This document shows positions 27,101 to 35,519 of a stretch of 64,000 nucleotides of DNA, piece by piece. The stretch covers positions 1,056,501-1,120,500 of the forward strand of contig SMMW01000141.1 of NCBI GenBank assembly GCA_004794655.1, written 5' to 3'. Below the pieces are notes generated by a model. The model had not been told where the DNA came from and did no database searches. It was given only the letters and a program-made list of their open reading frames with translations. This stretch comes from Marisa cornuarietis. Taxonomy: Eukaryota; Mollusca; Gastropoda; Architaenioglossa; Ampullariidae. Every line of letters starts with the position of its first letter. Within the stretch, counting starts at the first letter, position 1. A program made the position numbers and the translations under genes.

Positions 27101-30100
27101 GTGAAAGAGAGAGGAGTGCATAAGTGCATTGGAGAGAGAAAAATTCAATACAAACACACACATGGATACATAATTAATATCTAAAAGTACTCTTAATACA
27201 TAGACGAATTAGCACTTATAAATTAACTGAATGTTTAGACCAATTTTATTTTCAAATGATTGTCCTGAAAAATGTATATATAATACATAACAATACATAC
27301 CTGAATGTACAAATCCATGTGAAAAAGACATGGATCAAAAGTTGCCATGTTGTGTAACACGAGTGGCTTAAAAATCTGTCAAATAAGTAATAAAATGAAA
27401 ATCACTTACTAATGGAGTAAACAAAAAATAAAGACAATGAATTTTACTACCTCCTTTATGTCTTATAATTTTTAACAGTAAACTAGAGAAGATATTGCCA
27501 GAGTTTCCCGGTCGTTTGGACTAGGGTCGTTTCGACTAAGGTCGTTTCGACTAGGGTCAGTTCAACTAAGGTCGGTTCAACTAGGCTGTTTCGTCTAACG
27601 GTCGAGTCATCTACAGGACGCATGAAATGGAAAAAAGTTGAAGTGATTTGAATGTTAGCGATTTAAATGTATCATGTAAATAGTGCTAATTGTCGCGTTA
27701 AGCAATCGGGCTCCACACGTTCCACCCTCGCATGCACGCTCTCAACCACACAGACTCAACAAACACTCAAAAGCCCGATGCCTGCGACGCGTCCAACCGT
27801 CTGTAAGTGTAAAAATTGATGCGCACACGTGGGAACAGTAAAAAAAACACCGACCGTTAGACGAAACGACTTAGTCGAACCGACCTTAGTCGAACTGACC
27901 CTAGTCAAACGACCGTTAGTCGAACTGACCCTAGTCGAATTTACCGGTTACCATTGCCAGAAATGAGAATCAAGAAATGACCACATCTTTACAGCATTTA
28001 TTCCCATTACTACAAAGCAGCTGTGATAATCAAAAACCTACACAGAAGACAAACAGGAAAGGATAAGAGATGTTAGTAAAGGAAAAGAAACCCCATAAAA
28101 TGGTGGAAAATAACAGAAATAAAATGCTAACAGTTTTTAAAATCCAATTAGACAAAAGATGCCTACTGTAGGTGCTACATGAACAGTTGATTTGATGAGA
28201 GCCACCACAGATAAAACTATTGGCCAAAGGCCTTCTGGTGTGAAGAGGAAGGAGTTGTCCATCAGAAAGGACAGATGAGGAACAACATCTTCTGCTGAAA
28301 TATTCTTTGGCTCGGCTAGTTGTGCTACCAGGTTTGTAAGAACTGCTGCTAGCAGGCTTGCATAATCTTGAAAAATGTCTGTTCGTTCTTCTCGCACAAA
28401 CTTGACTATTCGGTCCCTGTATCCCAATAATAAACCCTGAAAAGAATAATGCATTTGGTGTAACTAATGTTAAATGTTGATCTCCACATATGCACAGTTG
28501 ACCCATATGTTAATAAGATTTTGATATGAAGTGGTGCTATAACTCCAACTAAACCTAAATCTGAAAAACAAAATATCCTACATTTCTCAGGACAAAATTT
28601 TTGATAGCTATGTTTTTTTTCCAAACATGTTTAATCTATTTTGCTAATACATTACTATTAAGATTTTGTACATTAGGCTTGATAACTAGTTAAAGAACTC
28701 AGTAGAGATATTAACACATTAGAACACTATCAACTTACAGGGCTCCACATCTCTATCTGCCTTAGGCACTGGCAGGCACAACCACGAAGTCTGCGGGTGG
28801 GAATGTCATTTGTTTTGGAAATCATCTCCCATAGCAGAATAACTAGTGATGTGCAGAATTCTGACTTCTGTGAAGAGAAAACATGAAGATATTTAGTCAA
28901 ATAGGCTGTTTCTTTTAAAGAATTTTTTGTCTAATACTTAAAATGAAAATGTTTTAAAATATTAGCTGTTGAATATGCAACAAAATTTTTGTTGTTGGTT
29001 TTACACACACACACACATGTTAACAAATGAATAAAATAAAAGAAGAACAACATTTTAGCACAAAGTAAATGGAGGTCTTACGTAAATATTATGTTAAAAG
29101 ATGAAAATATAATGTACATGCTCTGTTAACATTTTCACTTCTCACATTGCTCAAAAATGCTGTTTTTTTTTGCTGCACAATCTTAAAATGATCTCTGAAT
29201 TGTTTCAGCTAACACAAATTAAAAATGTAAACATTTCAAAATGACAACCTATGTACTATATCAACACGCTCACCATTAAGTCATTTTGTATGACAAATGT
29301 TGTGGTAGTTAGCAGCAGCTGGGATACAAATCTCAGGTCCTCCATGTGACTGCGATAATCCCGTAGCAGATCCAGCAGTAATGACACCACTTGGTCCAGA
29401 CTACCAGCAGACACCAAGATTATTGCAAATTGTTTTACAGACATTGGTTTTCATGCAAAACAATAGCTTCCAGAATGCATCAAGCCACACAAAATGCAAG
29501 TGACTGTACAATAAATATAATTGTAGACGACAGTATGCTCTCTGCAAACCACAATTCAAAGAGGAGAGTTCTGGAGAGAAGGGACAAGAGTGCCTGTCAC
29601 ACATTTGAAAGGCAGCAGATACTATCCCCCTCCCCCACACATTGTCTACCCACCCCATCATAACCCCCCCTCTTCCACCAAAACACCTGCACACCTACAC
29701 ATACAGACATTCTATATGCAGATCGTGATTACCCTTCAATGAGAAACTAAATTACTGCCTAGCACAATTCTTTCACTTATACCACCAAGTCTAAATATTA
29801 CCTATTTTTAAATGTTTTTTAAGCACATCTAGTGCTCTGAGACCTAGTTTTTAATTTAACGAATTATTACAATCCAGAAAAACATATAACTGTACGAGAG
29901 TGGGAATACAAATTTGAAAGAAAATAAAAATGCAAAAAAATGACAAAAACGGAAGTTTTAAAATGATGCAAAAATTAACCTGTTGGCATCGACGTGATCT
30001 GATCCATATTGTTCCAGAATATTGAGAAAATCCATCTTCACAGTTACATCCACACTGTCTTCGTGCAACGTCTGGCACGAAAAAAGTTTCTTTTAAATAT

Positions 30101-30438
30101 ACTTTATTTCTACAGCGACAGTTCCTGCCTTTGCTGAATGAAGAAGAATGAGCTGATTACCATACTGTTCATAAGTAACACGTAAGATAAAATGCACAAT
30201 GTTTTAAAGACTAATAAATAAAATCGTAGCCTAGTCATTGCCTAAGGATTGCGATCGTAACAATAATTACCACTGCGCAGTGATGCAAATATCTAATTAC
30301 CTTTATTAGCTCAAAAGCAAAGTAGTCATCTTCAAAGAGTTTATCAACGGTTCCTGCAGTTGCGTTTCGGTGAATATTACTTAAGAGTTTGCGCCAATCA
30401 GTCGATGAAGTTTGGATCCGCCTCTTCGGCGAAGCCAT
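12128..30438 (-). CDS. ap5b1: AP-5 complex subunit beta-1 (AP5B1)
   Basis: Twenty-four exons, in transcript order: 30301-30438 (ATG 30436-30438), 29980-30071, 29274-29400, 28739-28867, 28167-28436, 27301-27375, 26758-26895, 26201-26414, 25313-25451, 24729-24818, 24243-24378, 23729-23864, 21864-21970, 21472-21544, 20459-20525, 20181-20355, about 19970-20037, 19466-19539, 18235-18316, 14491-14520, 14006-14129, 13416-13619, 12604-12686 and 12128-12291 (stop 12128-12130). This gives about 975 residues; as I recall, the human protein is near 880. Diagnostic matches are CACQCLRQIEMWSPGLL, the EEAMLHRRLVSNIQLLSLPP block, FTDLALPVPWEQLG, and a C-terminus with ATDFWKILPNVSAYL. The N-terminal two thirds is helical solenoid; the end is an appendage-like beta region. 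AP-5 acts with SPG11 and SPG15 on late endosomes in retrieval to the Golgi (family knowledge). All phases close except at the 20181/20037 junction. Confidence 0.9.
12865..13065 (-). repeat. tRNA-derived SINE copy
   Basis: Read from the complement, the head has an A-box-like TAGCCTGGTGGTTAGTGC and a B-box-like GGTTCAACACC about 35 bases later, then an unrelated body. The anticodon arm does not fold as a working tRNA. It sits in an AP5B1 intron. Confidence 0.65.
14491..14520 (-). CDS. ap5b1: AP5B1 30-nt microexon
   Basis: A 30-nt exon bounded by tttcag and gtaagt, encoding KFYILSLSKS with its flanks. It is accepted because both neighbouring exons (18235-18316, ending EVK in phase 1, and 14006-14129, opening GIYLPAMLLL) match its phases exactly. 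It lies after a 3.7-kb intron full of repeats. Confidence 0.7.
14780..15074 (+). repeat. Dispersed repeat family A, copy 2 (longest plus-strand copy)
   Basis: Shares with copy 4 (minus, 37700-38045) the upstream block around CACAATGCTCGTCCTTCTTA, then TCTGCAGAATCCC, then the same order of blocks as copy 1, ending in TACAAATCTTCC plus a TTA repeat. An AC microsatellite follows directly (15074-15102). Confidence 0.8.
15074..15102. repeat. AC microsatellite
   Basis: AC dinucleotide run directly after the TTA tail of a family A copy. Confidence 0.9.
16105..16225. repeat. Two-copy 45-bp tandem repeat
   Basis: GCTGATTxGTAGCACTGAT and AGTTTGTGTTGTCCAG recur in the same order 45 bases apart. A looser duplication of about 68 bp follows at 16430-16540 (GTTCTAxTGTCTACACA). 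Both are in the long AP5B1 intron. Confidence 0.75.
16640..16835 (-). pseudogene. LINE reverse transcriptase remnant
   Basis: The complement frame reads LVTNLKKTKIVVFRKRG, then NWYIGPN and IVNSYSYLGFTITTKLL. This is the characteristic stretch after the catalytic core of LINE reverse transcriptases (NxxKTKxxVFRxGG ... VxxYxYLGxxxT). Only about 60 residues remain. A hAT element begins 25 bp away and probably cut off the upstream part. Confidence 0.8.
16861..17423. mobile_element. hAT-type non-autonomous DNA transposon, 563 bp
   Basis: The left end CAGAGGTTTTCAAACTGTGG matches the reverse complement of the right end, CAGATGTTTTCAAACTTTC, and both ends then carry a GTGGTAC/GTACCAC block. The flanks ATGTAGGG and ACGTAAGG agree at six of eight positions, as expected of an old 8-bp target duplication. 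No transposase frame is visible; an AT microsatellite lies near 17320. Confidence 0.82.
19970..20355 (-). CDS. ap5b1: AP5B1 exons around an unresolved splice junction
   Basis: Exon 20181-20355 reads NTLGSISAFAEAFKTYFKG and ends MLKK in phase 0 before gtaaga. The next coding segment (frame ISLLPHFMQSDASSE, donor at 19970) must be entered in phase 2 through its only good acceptor (ctctgcag above 20037), and its exit phase fits the following exon exactly. The frame also runs open upstream (VFTRLKLCRISLLPHF). A one-base length change in the A5 run at 20181-20187 would restore phase. Skipping both 19970-20037 and 19466-19539 would also keep frame (phase 0 into 18235-18316). Confidence 0.55.
21120..21290. 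repeat. Imperfect inverted repeats in an AP5B1 intron
   Basis: Short arms around GAGCCATGATA and TATCATGGCTC, plus GCAGAGC and GCTCTGC, form overlapping imperfect palindromes. The related block CACGATxGTGGAGCA occurs twice. No target duplication or coding potential was seen. Confidence 0.5.
22525..22740 (+). repeat. Dispersed repeat family A, copy 3 (diverged)
   Basis: Has the blocks TTGTTACTTGGT, GTCAGTACTGTTGTTTATTCT, AAGTGCTAAGAATATGCCCC and a TACAAATCTTTCATTTATT tail. More diverged than copies 1 and 2. Confidence 0.7.
22840..23320 (-). pseudogene. Decayed immunoglobulin-like domain fragment
   Basis: The complement frame at 22963-23340 reads FTVHVDIEVLHPPGYTLSP, then HISLTCKFTSRRDGPP and ASAWFGK. 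This is the order of an Ig-like domain: a strand leading to a proline, LTC with the first cysteine, then the tryptophan of strand C. The next part continues in another frame (SEDFSHAEAKMFLPP, then SLKLTDSGELADT, where LTxxDSGxYxC is expected) and the second cysteine is missing. A frameshift near 23035 and the lost cysteine suggest a pseudogene. It lies in an AP5B1 intron in a locally GC-richer patch. I could not see flanking exons or a mobile element carrying it. Confidence 0.45.
25581..25770 (-). repeat. tRNA-derived SINE, same family as 38757-39027
   Basis: Read from the complement it shares with the 38757 copy an AGTGGTTAGA head and the body blocks GACCCAGCT, GGGTAC, TGAC and GTAGAGGGTTGGGGAA. 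It lies in an AP5B1 intron. Confidence 0.7.
25930..26160. repeat. Probable non-autonomous DNA transposon fragment
   Basis: The right end reads GCAGCTTATAGTCCG then AAATTTACGGTA, preceded by TGCGGGAAAAAGTT. That end signature is widespread in animal genomes as short DNA-transposon copies. I could not define the left end or a target duplication. It ends about 40 bp from the donor of AP5B1 exon 26201-26414. Confidence 0.4.
26551..26680. repeat. AC and GT/GA microsatellites
   Basis: An AC run at 26551-26572 and a GT run changing to GA at about 26622-26680, both inside an AP5B1 intron. Confidence 0.85.
27504..27952. mobile_element. Mutator-like inverted-repeat element, 449 bp, with repeated subterminal motif
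   Basis: A 9-bp target duplication ATTGCCAGA flanks it (27495-27503 and 27953-27961). Each arm is about 100 bp and consists of tandem variants of GGTCGxTTCGACTAxG. The left arm carries them in one orientation and the right arm as the reverse complement, down to GTTTCGTCTAACGGTCG. The outermost bases are less regular (left GTTTCCCGGTCG, right complement GGTAACCGGTAAATTCG). A 9-bp duplication with long inverted repeats suits Mutator-like elements. The roughly 240-bp interior has no coding frame. It lies in the AP5B1 intron between exons 27301-27375 and 28167-28436. Confidence 0.85.
28167..28867 (-). CDS. ap5b1: AP5B1 exons carrying the most conserved N-terminal motif
   Basis: Two exons (28739-28867 and 28167-28436) separated by a 302-bp intron. 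The first ends RRLRGCACQCLRQIEMWSP and the second opens GLLLGYRDRIVKFVREE. Together they match the vertebrate AP5B1 segment in which a CECLRELE-type helix is followed by KPGLL. This is the main evidence for naming the gene. Confidence 0.9.
30301..30438 (-). CDS. ap5b1: AP5B1 first coding exon
   Basis: The context AAGATGG is good, and the start reads MASPKRRIQTSSTDWRKLL. Upstream in-frame codons run to 30684 without a conserved look, so I took this ATG. The donor is AAAG|gtaatt. It encodes 46 residues ending DDYFAFELIK and joins in phase 0 to TLHEDSVDVTVKMDFL. Confidence 0.85.
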
Positions 30439-30889
30439 CTTGATCTGTCGTCTGCTGTCTCTGGAAGTAGGGAGCAATCGTTGACTTCTATTTTGAAACG
30501 GACGGGAGGGCAAAACTATATAAAATTTATAAAATAGAAACTTATATTGTTTTAAAATATATAAAATGTTAATAATGAAATCAATATTTACCGTTTTCTT
30601 CTTTAACAACTTAGTTAAGTTTAAAAGCAGTAAACCCACATGATCCCTTCCAGACCAGCTGACATGAAGTAGTCTCCCCTGCAAATGTACGCCGAAGTCG
30701 TCTCGACCACAAACTGATCGTAGGAGTCGTAGGAGTAGGGACTGGCTTCTGATTTCCTAGGCCTCATGGCCTTTTAATGTCCCCTCATTAAAACTCCTAT
30801 TAATTTATTTTAGGTCTGAGCCTTTCTTTATTTTTCATCAAAGCTATAAAACAGATCTCTGAATTTTTGAATGTCTCCTAGAGATCCTT

Positions 30890-31075
30890 GGGGCGGTCCG
30901 GTGGCGCAATGGTTAGCGCCACTACAGTAAAGGTTGGCTGTACTGGGTTCAGCTCTCGTCTCGGGTACGCTGTTCTTTCTCTGCATGTGGCATCTGTTTA
31001 CAGGGCTGGCTGCCTTGCCGTGATATAGCCTTAGTTGTTGGCTCTGTGTAAAACACCAATTCCCCTTTCCTCTAG
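30890..31075 (+). repeat. tRNA-derived SINE copy
   Basis: The head GTCCGGTGGCGCAATGGTTA fits an A box and GGGTTCAGCTCTC a B box about 40 bases later, followed by CGTCTCGGGTAC and an unrelated body. The related copy at 32190-32369 shares GGGTTCAG, GCTC and CGTCTCGGG. The anticodon stem cannot be paired convincingly, so it is not called a tRNA gene. Confidence 0.75.
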
Positions 31076-31637
31076 ACCTATTTGAATTCAGTACCAGTTT
31101 TATGTTAGTTGAAAGTGAGTTCCAGTTAATTACATGTGAAAAATACCAACTGCAACCGACAGTCAACCACACAAGAAACAGTGTCAGCAAACAGATGACA
31201 GCATGGCAAACATGAACTAAGTGCATTAATGAAAATTAATGAAAAAGTGAGCAGAATAGACTGTGCAAGTGCACATTATGCACGATACATGCACATGTAT
31301 GTGTGAAAGATATGGGTTTTGAGGCCAGATTTGAAGGCTTCAAATGTAGAAACAACTTGCCCTCAGTTGATAGATATGGCACATAAAACAATCTGCATTC
31401 AGCATCCTAAAAATTATTGGTGAAAATACAAAAATAAACTCTTTAAATGCCAGCCAGCCAGAATATAACAAAACTTGAGGCATGAGGGTGAGCTAATAGT
31501 GCAGGAACAATGCCATTCTAACTCTATCCGTACAACTTCTTCGTTAGCACTCTCATCTTCCCTAAGCTGCTTTTATAATAATGTGATTTCAAGTTTCAGT
31601 TTCTTTTCCTTAAGTGCCTGGACTGCAATATTAGTGT

Positions 31638-31907
31638 TCATATATTCCTCATATATAGATCATCAGTCTTTGACATGCTTTTACTTCTAATGGCAGAATG
31701 GACAACTCCGCTAGAACAGCAGATGGATGCAGGATGGTTGATGGATTTAGTAGTAGATTTGGACATGTTGGAGCAGGGGGAGGACGTAAGGGAGCCTGAT
31801 GAACTGGGTGACATAGTACTGCTGACAGCTGGAGGATGACCCATACTGTTGGTTGATCTGCTGGGGTGATTCACAGTTTCCATACAGCTGATAATGATAA
31901 CCTTCAC
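31638..31907 (-). CDS. Possible serine-rich exon or chance ORF
   Basis: Below an acceptor-like cattatcag (about 31890) the complement is open in two frames. One is serine- and threonine-rich (MGHPPAVSSTMSPSSSGSL) and ends at 31638. The other is glutamine- and tyrosine-rich (ESPQQINQQYGSSSSCQQYY) and ends TAA near 31750. Either could be a terminal exon of a retrocopy or of a gene I did not recognise. No partner exon is visible. Confidence 0.2.
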   Translation of the reverse strand: MKVIIISCMETVNHPSRSTNSMGHPPAVSSTMSPSSSGSLTSSPCSNMSKSTTKSINHPASICCSSGVVHSAIRSKSMSKTDDLYMRNI

Positions 31908-32189
31908 TGTTAAAACAAGCCGATCAGAACCTCTTCTCTAAACACTAATAGACAATTTAACGAGGAGGAATATCAAGTGATACACAGTGTGAAGCAGCTG
32001 CATGTATAACTGAAGAGGTTGAATGAAACTCTAACATATGGTAATGTACACATAAAAAGTATACTTAAAAGTTTCTCGTATCTACATCATAGTTAACGCT
32101 GCTGTTAGGATCTGATATTAACAGATTTCAGAGCAGAGTCAGATTGGTTATTGGTTTATTTAGTAGGAAAGTGCTTCCACCTTGAGATG

Positions 32190-32369
32190 ATTTCGCACTA
32201 TGGGGGATTGGGGGTGGGGTGGGGAGATGGAGAAAACCACCGACACCCAGCCCGGCGGTCAGGTGTCAGGTACAGAGAGTGTCCCGAGACGAGCTCTGAA
32301 CCCTGAGTTTCTCACTACAGCGCTGATAAGCGAGTGTTTTAACCACTACGTACACTACCGGGCACCCCT
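32190..32369 (-). repeat. tRNA-derived SINE copy
   Basis: Complement head GTGCCCGGTAGTGTACGTAG, GTGGTTAAAACACT, then GGGTTCAGAGCTCGTCTCGG and a body with GTGTCGGTGGTTTTCTCC. Related to the copy at 30890-31075. Confidence 0.75.
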
Positions 32370-32615
32370 AAGAGCAATCAGTATAAGCTGCACTGACCTT
32401 TTAGAGGAAGTTTTTCGTGCACTCTGATCGGCTGAAATGTGCCCGTCCCTATTTGGCGTGGAAAAAAAAATTCCGCTTACCGGAGGCATGACCCGCTGAT
32501 TGTACCAGCGTTTTATAGGGAGAGGAGGCCACCGTAGCAGCAAGGTAGATTCGAGAATATTCGTGGTAGGAGGAATAACAGGGAGAAGGAGAAAGGGATA
32601 CGGGCAGTGTGAGAA

Positions 32616-32976
32616 AGTGTGTGTGTGCGTGCGTGCGTGCGTGCGCGCGTGTGTGTGTGTGTGTGTGTTTGCACAGCGCATTGTTGATTTAGGAAACATT
32701 AAAGTTTAATAGTTTTAGGTCAACAACATGTACTGGCTGTAGATTGGTCGTAACGTTGTTCTTTTATGAAACTTGTAACTTAGAAATAAACACAATGACG
32801 ATATTTTACCTCGTCAAATGAAATACAGGAAAGGAGGGGAAGCGGTACTTGTTAAACCTTCGATCCTTGCTCTTATCACTAGATATTCACCAAATTACGT
32901 GGAAATCACAGTAGACCGGCTAAAACTTCTCTTCCCTACAAACAAACAAACAAACAAACAAACAAACAAACAAACA
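32616..32976. repeat. GT/GC and AAAC microsatellites
   Basis: A GTGC/GT run at about 32616-32668 and an AAAC tetranucleotide run at about 32939-32976. Confidence 0.9.
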
Positions 32977-33202
32977 TCTATATTGCCAAACGACAACAAA
33001 AAACCGACATTAACACGATGAGTGTGGTCTCAGAGGACTTTTTTGCCACCTCATTTTATTTGTCATGCTCACGTAGCAATAATCTAAGCATTCCGCCACA
33101 CAGATACAAACACACTTACAAGTTACTCACTCTTAAGTTTTGCACTGATTGTTAGTTTGAGATGATAAAAGGTGTGTTGGTTTGAAATAGATTAGTCAAC
33201 TA

Positions 33203-33712
33203 TGTACTATGCCTATAATAAATGTATGGTCTTTATACAAAACATCAGGGTCATAATGGTTCTTGGTGTAGCACACTCATGGGAAAATTAAAGAAAAAAT
33301 GTTAGATAAGCCAGAGAGGATAGATAATGGATAAGCTACGTTACCTGGCTTGAATATTATGATTTTTGTGTACCAGTTCATTTTAACAAAATTCAGATAC
33401 TGCTTATAAGGGAAAGAACTTCTGTGTGCATGAGGTAAATGCCATCATCCACGCACATTGTGTACACATGAGATACTATGCCTGTATTAAATATGGTCTT
33501 CATACAAAGCATCCGCGTCCCAATGGTTCTTGGAGTAACACGCTTACTGGAAAATTAATGACAGATCTTAGATAAGCTAGGCTATCGGGTTTGAATATTA
33601 TGATCTTGTGTAACATTTCATTTTAATGGCAGATAATGTACAAGATTCAGATACCTCTTAGAAGGGAGAGAACCATCGTCATGGCCATCATCCACGCACG
33701 TCATGTACACAT
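33203..33712. repeat. Two-copy tandem duplication, about 270-bp period
   Basis: The blocks TACTATGCCT, ATGGTCTT, AATGGTTCTTGG, TTGAATATTATGAT and CCATCATCCACGCAC recur in the same order about 270 bases apart (first copy from about 33204, second from about 33474). The second copy is slightly shorter. It lies just downstream of the receptor stop codon. Confidence 0.8.
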
Positions 33713-34209
33713 ATTTTCTCTTATTGTCATCACTTTCATTCATACACACATAGACATCTTGTTTCTGATAAGTGCTTTCATTCTGTTTCGAATGATATGC
33801 TACTGTAACTAGTCTTGCTGACTTGCACAGCCATCGGAACACGGAGGAGTCGAAGGTAATATCTTTAATAATTCTAATGAAGTTCAAATGTTGTAAAACA
33901 TAATTGAATAGTCATTCCATCTTCAAAATCGCTCTTAACGTTTTGGTCTCCAATATTTGTTTATCGTTTCTGATTGTAATCACAATTAAACAATGTTCAA
34001 ACTGACTTTTTCGTCGCAGTTATTAATGAAAACAATATCACTACAGCGCTTTTCTGGCACCAACGTGCAACGCCTATCAAAACTCAGCAGCGAAGGACTG
34101 GCATCACACGTACAACTGTCAAATTTTCAAATGTCCATGGGATAAACTATAGGAAGCTGCTAAAACGACAGCGGAAGATTGGATTCATGTTCGGTAAACA
34201 GACTCAGGG

Positions 34210-35519
34210 TCAGTTTTTTTGCCATGTTTCTGGTTTCGTCAGCGGCTTGATAATAAGAATGATAACCGAAGAGACAATCGCCACGATAAGAAAAAGCCAG
34301 AAGAGCAGACGATCCATAACGTGAGCCACCACGCGCCACTCGGTGACAATGTCTCGATGGCGGTCGTCTGCTTCGTCTCGACTAATCAAGACCTGGAGGT
34401 GCTGCGTGATGCGCTCGTTCTGATAGTCTCTGTTAACACGACTGGCGGAGACTTGGTGTGAACCCGTTCTGGTGTCGTGGTCGCTCGGGATTGGCTGGCT
34501 GACGTTGTCTCCCGACCTTAAAGAATTCCGCGGAGGAAGCGTTTCATCAGAGGATCGTGAAGAAAAACAAGGGTGAGAATAAGTTTCTTGTCGGATCCAA
34601 GGATGACTTGAATCATGATCCTGTTCGTTGAGTTGCAGCTGACGCTCTGCGTGGTCCTTCTGGGTCTGACCCACGAATATTTTCTTGCTCTCTGTGTCTG
34701 CATGGACCGAGAGAAAGTCTTGGGGGGACTGGTGTCCCATACCGCTTGCTGAAGAGTGGTCGTCGCCATGGCTACGGGATTCCTGTGCTGTGCGAATGTA
34801 CTCCCCAGGTCGGAACTGAGGATCCTTACGAGCGGGTCGACCACCGCATGTTCCGGAGGCAACGGACTCCTCTCGTCTGCTTGATAAATGACTGGACTGA
34901 GGGTCCAACGACAGCGACGATTGAGGCGACACTCCAAGATGCTTGGCTGAGACATTTACACAAACACCCGTGTTAGACCTCGTCTCCCTCATGGATGCCC
35001 CGACAGACGGATTTAGACTGACGTTGACTGACCCTGGAGGAATCCCACACCCATAATTACCTATCTTCCTGCTTTTATCCAAATCTATTCCGGAACCATC
35101 GACGCGTGGGACGTCTCTCCCCAAATGTTTGTCTCCCCTGTCTTCCACACGTCCCGCCGCCGGAATGATGCCGTTACAGTTTCCGCGTCCCCGTCCTATA
35201 CGGTTGGGACGTGCTGAAACTCCAGAGTGACTTCCGGAAGGGACATCAGCATCGAAAGTGTTGAGCAGGATGTCCTCGGGCTTCCCGGGGTCGAGGACGC
35301 GATAACGAGGGTCTCCCGTGGCCGTCTTGGCATGGAGGTTGCTGTAGCGGTGGCTGAAGTGGCACAGGCAGACGAGCGGAGCGAGGACGTCAATGACCAG
35401 CGTCCACATCCAGCGGGGCACTCGCTTTTGATGCGGCCCAACGTGATGCAGCTGTAGAACCAGGACGGTTAGAATGATCGACAGTGACGTCATCGCCATG
35501 GTGACAGTCAGGTAGATGC
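34210..35519 (-). CDS. Nicotinic receptor last exon: M3, long cytoplasmic loop, M4
   Basis: Acceptor tgtgcag; opens [20 protein letters not shown] (M3), then the amphipathic start of the loop ([19 protein letters not shown]), about 320 residues rich in Ser, Arg, Asp and Gly, and the pre-M4 helix and M4 ([20 protein letters not shown]), ending WQKN and TGA. The single-exon loop is two to three times longer than in vertebrate alpha7 and has little internal repeat. An ORF on the opposite strand at 34219-34461 is a shadow. Confidence 0.93.

Larger units (their letters stand above)
30439..34209. other. Intergenic region between AP5B1 5' end and nicotinic receptor 3' end
   Basis: Both genes point the same way, so this is the AP5B1 promoter plus the receptor 3' flank. 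It contains two SINE copies, microsatellites, a duplicated block of about 270 bp and one possible serine-rich exon (31638-31907). No promoter motif could be assigned with confidence. Confidence 0.6.

Noticed and set aside
34219..34976. Plus-strand ORFs opposite the receptor's last exon
   Set aside because: Antisense shadows of a long GC-richer coding exon.
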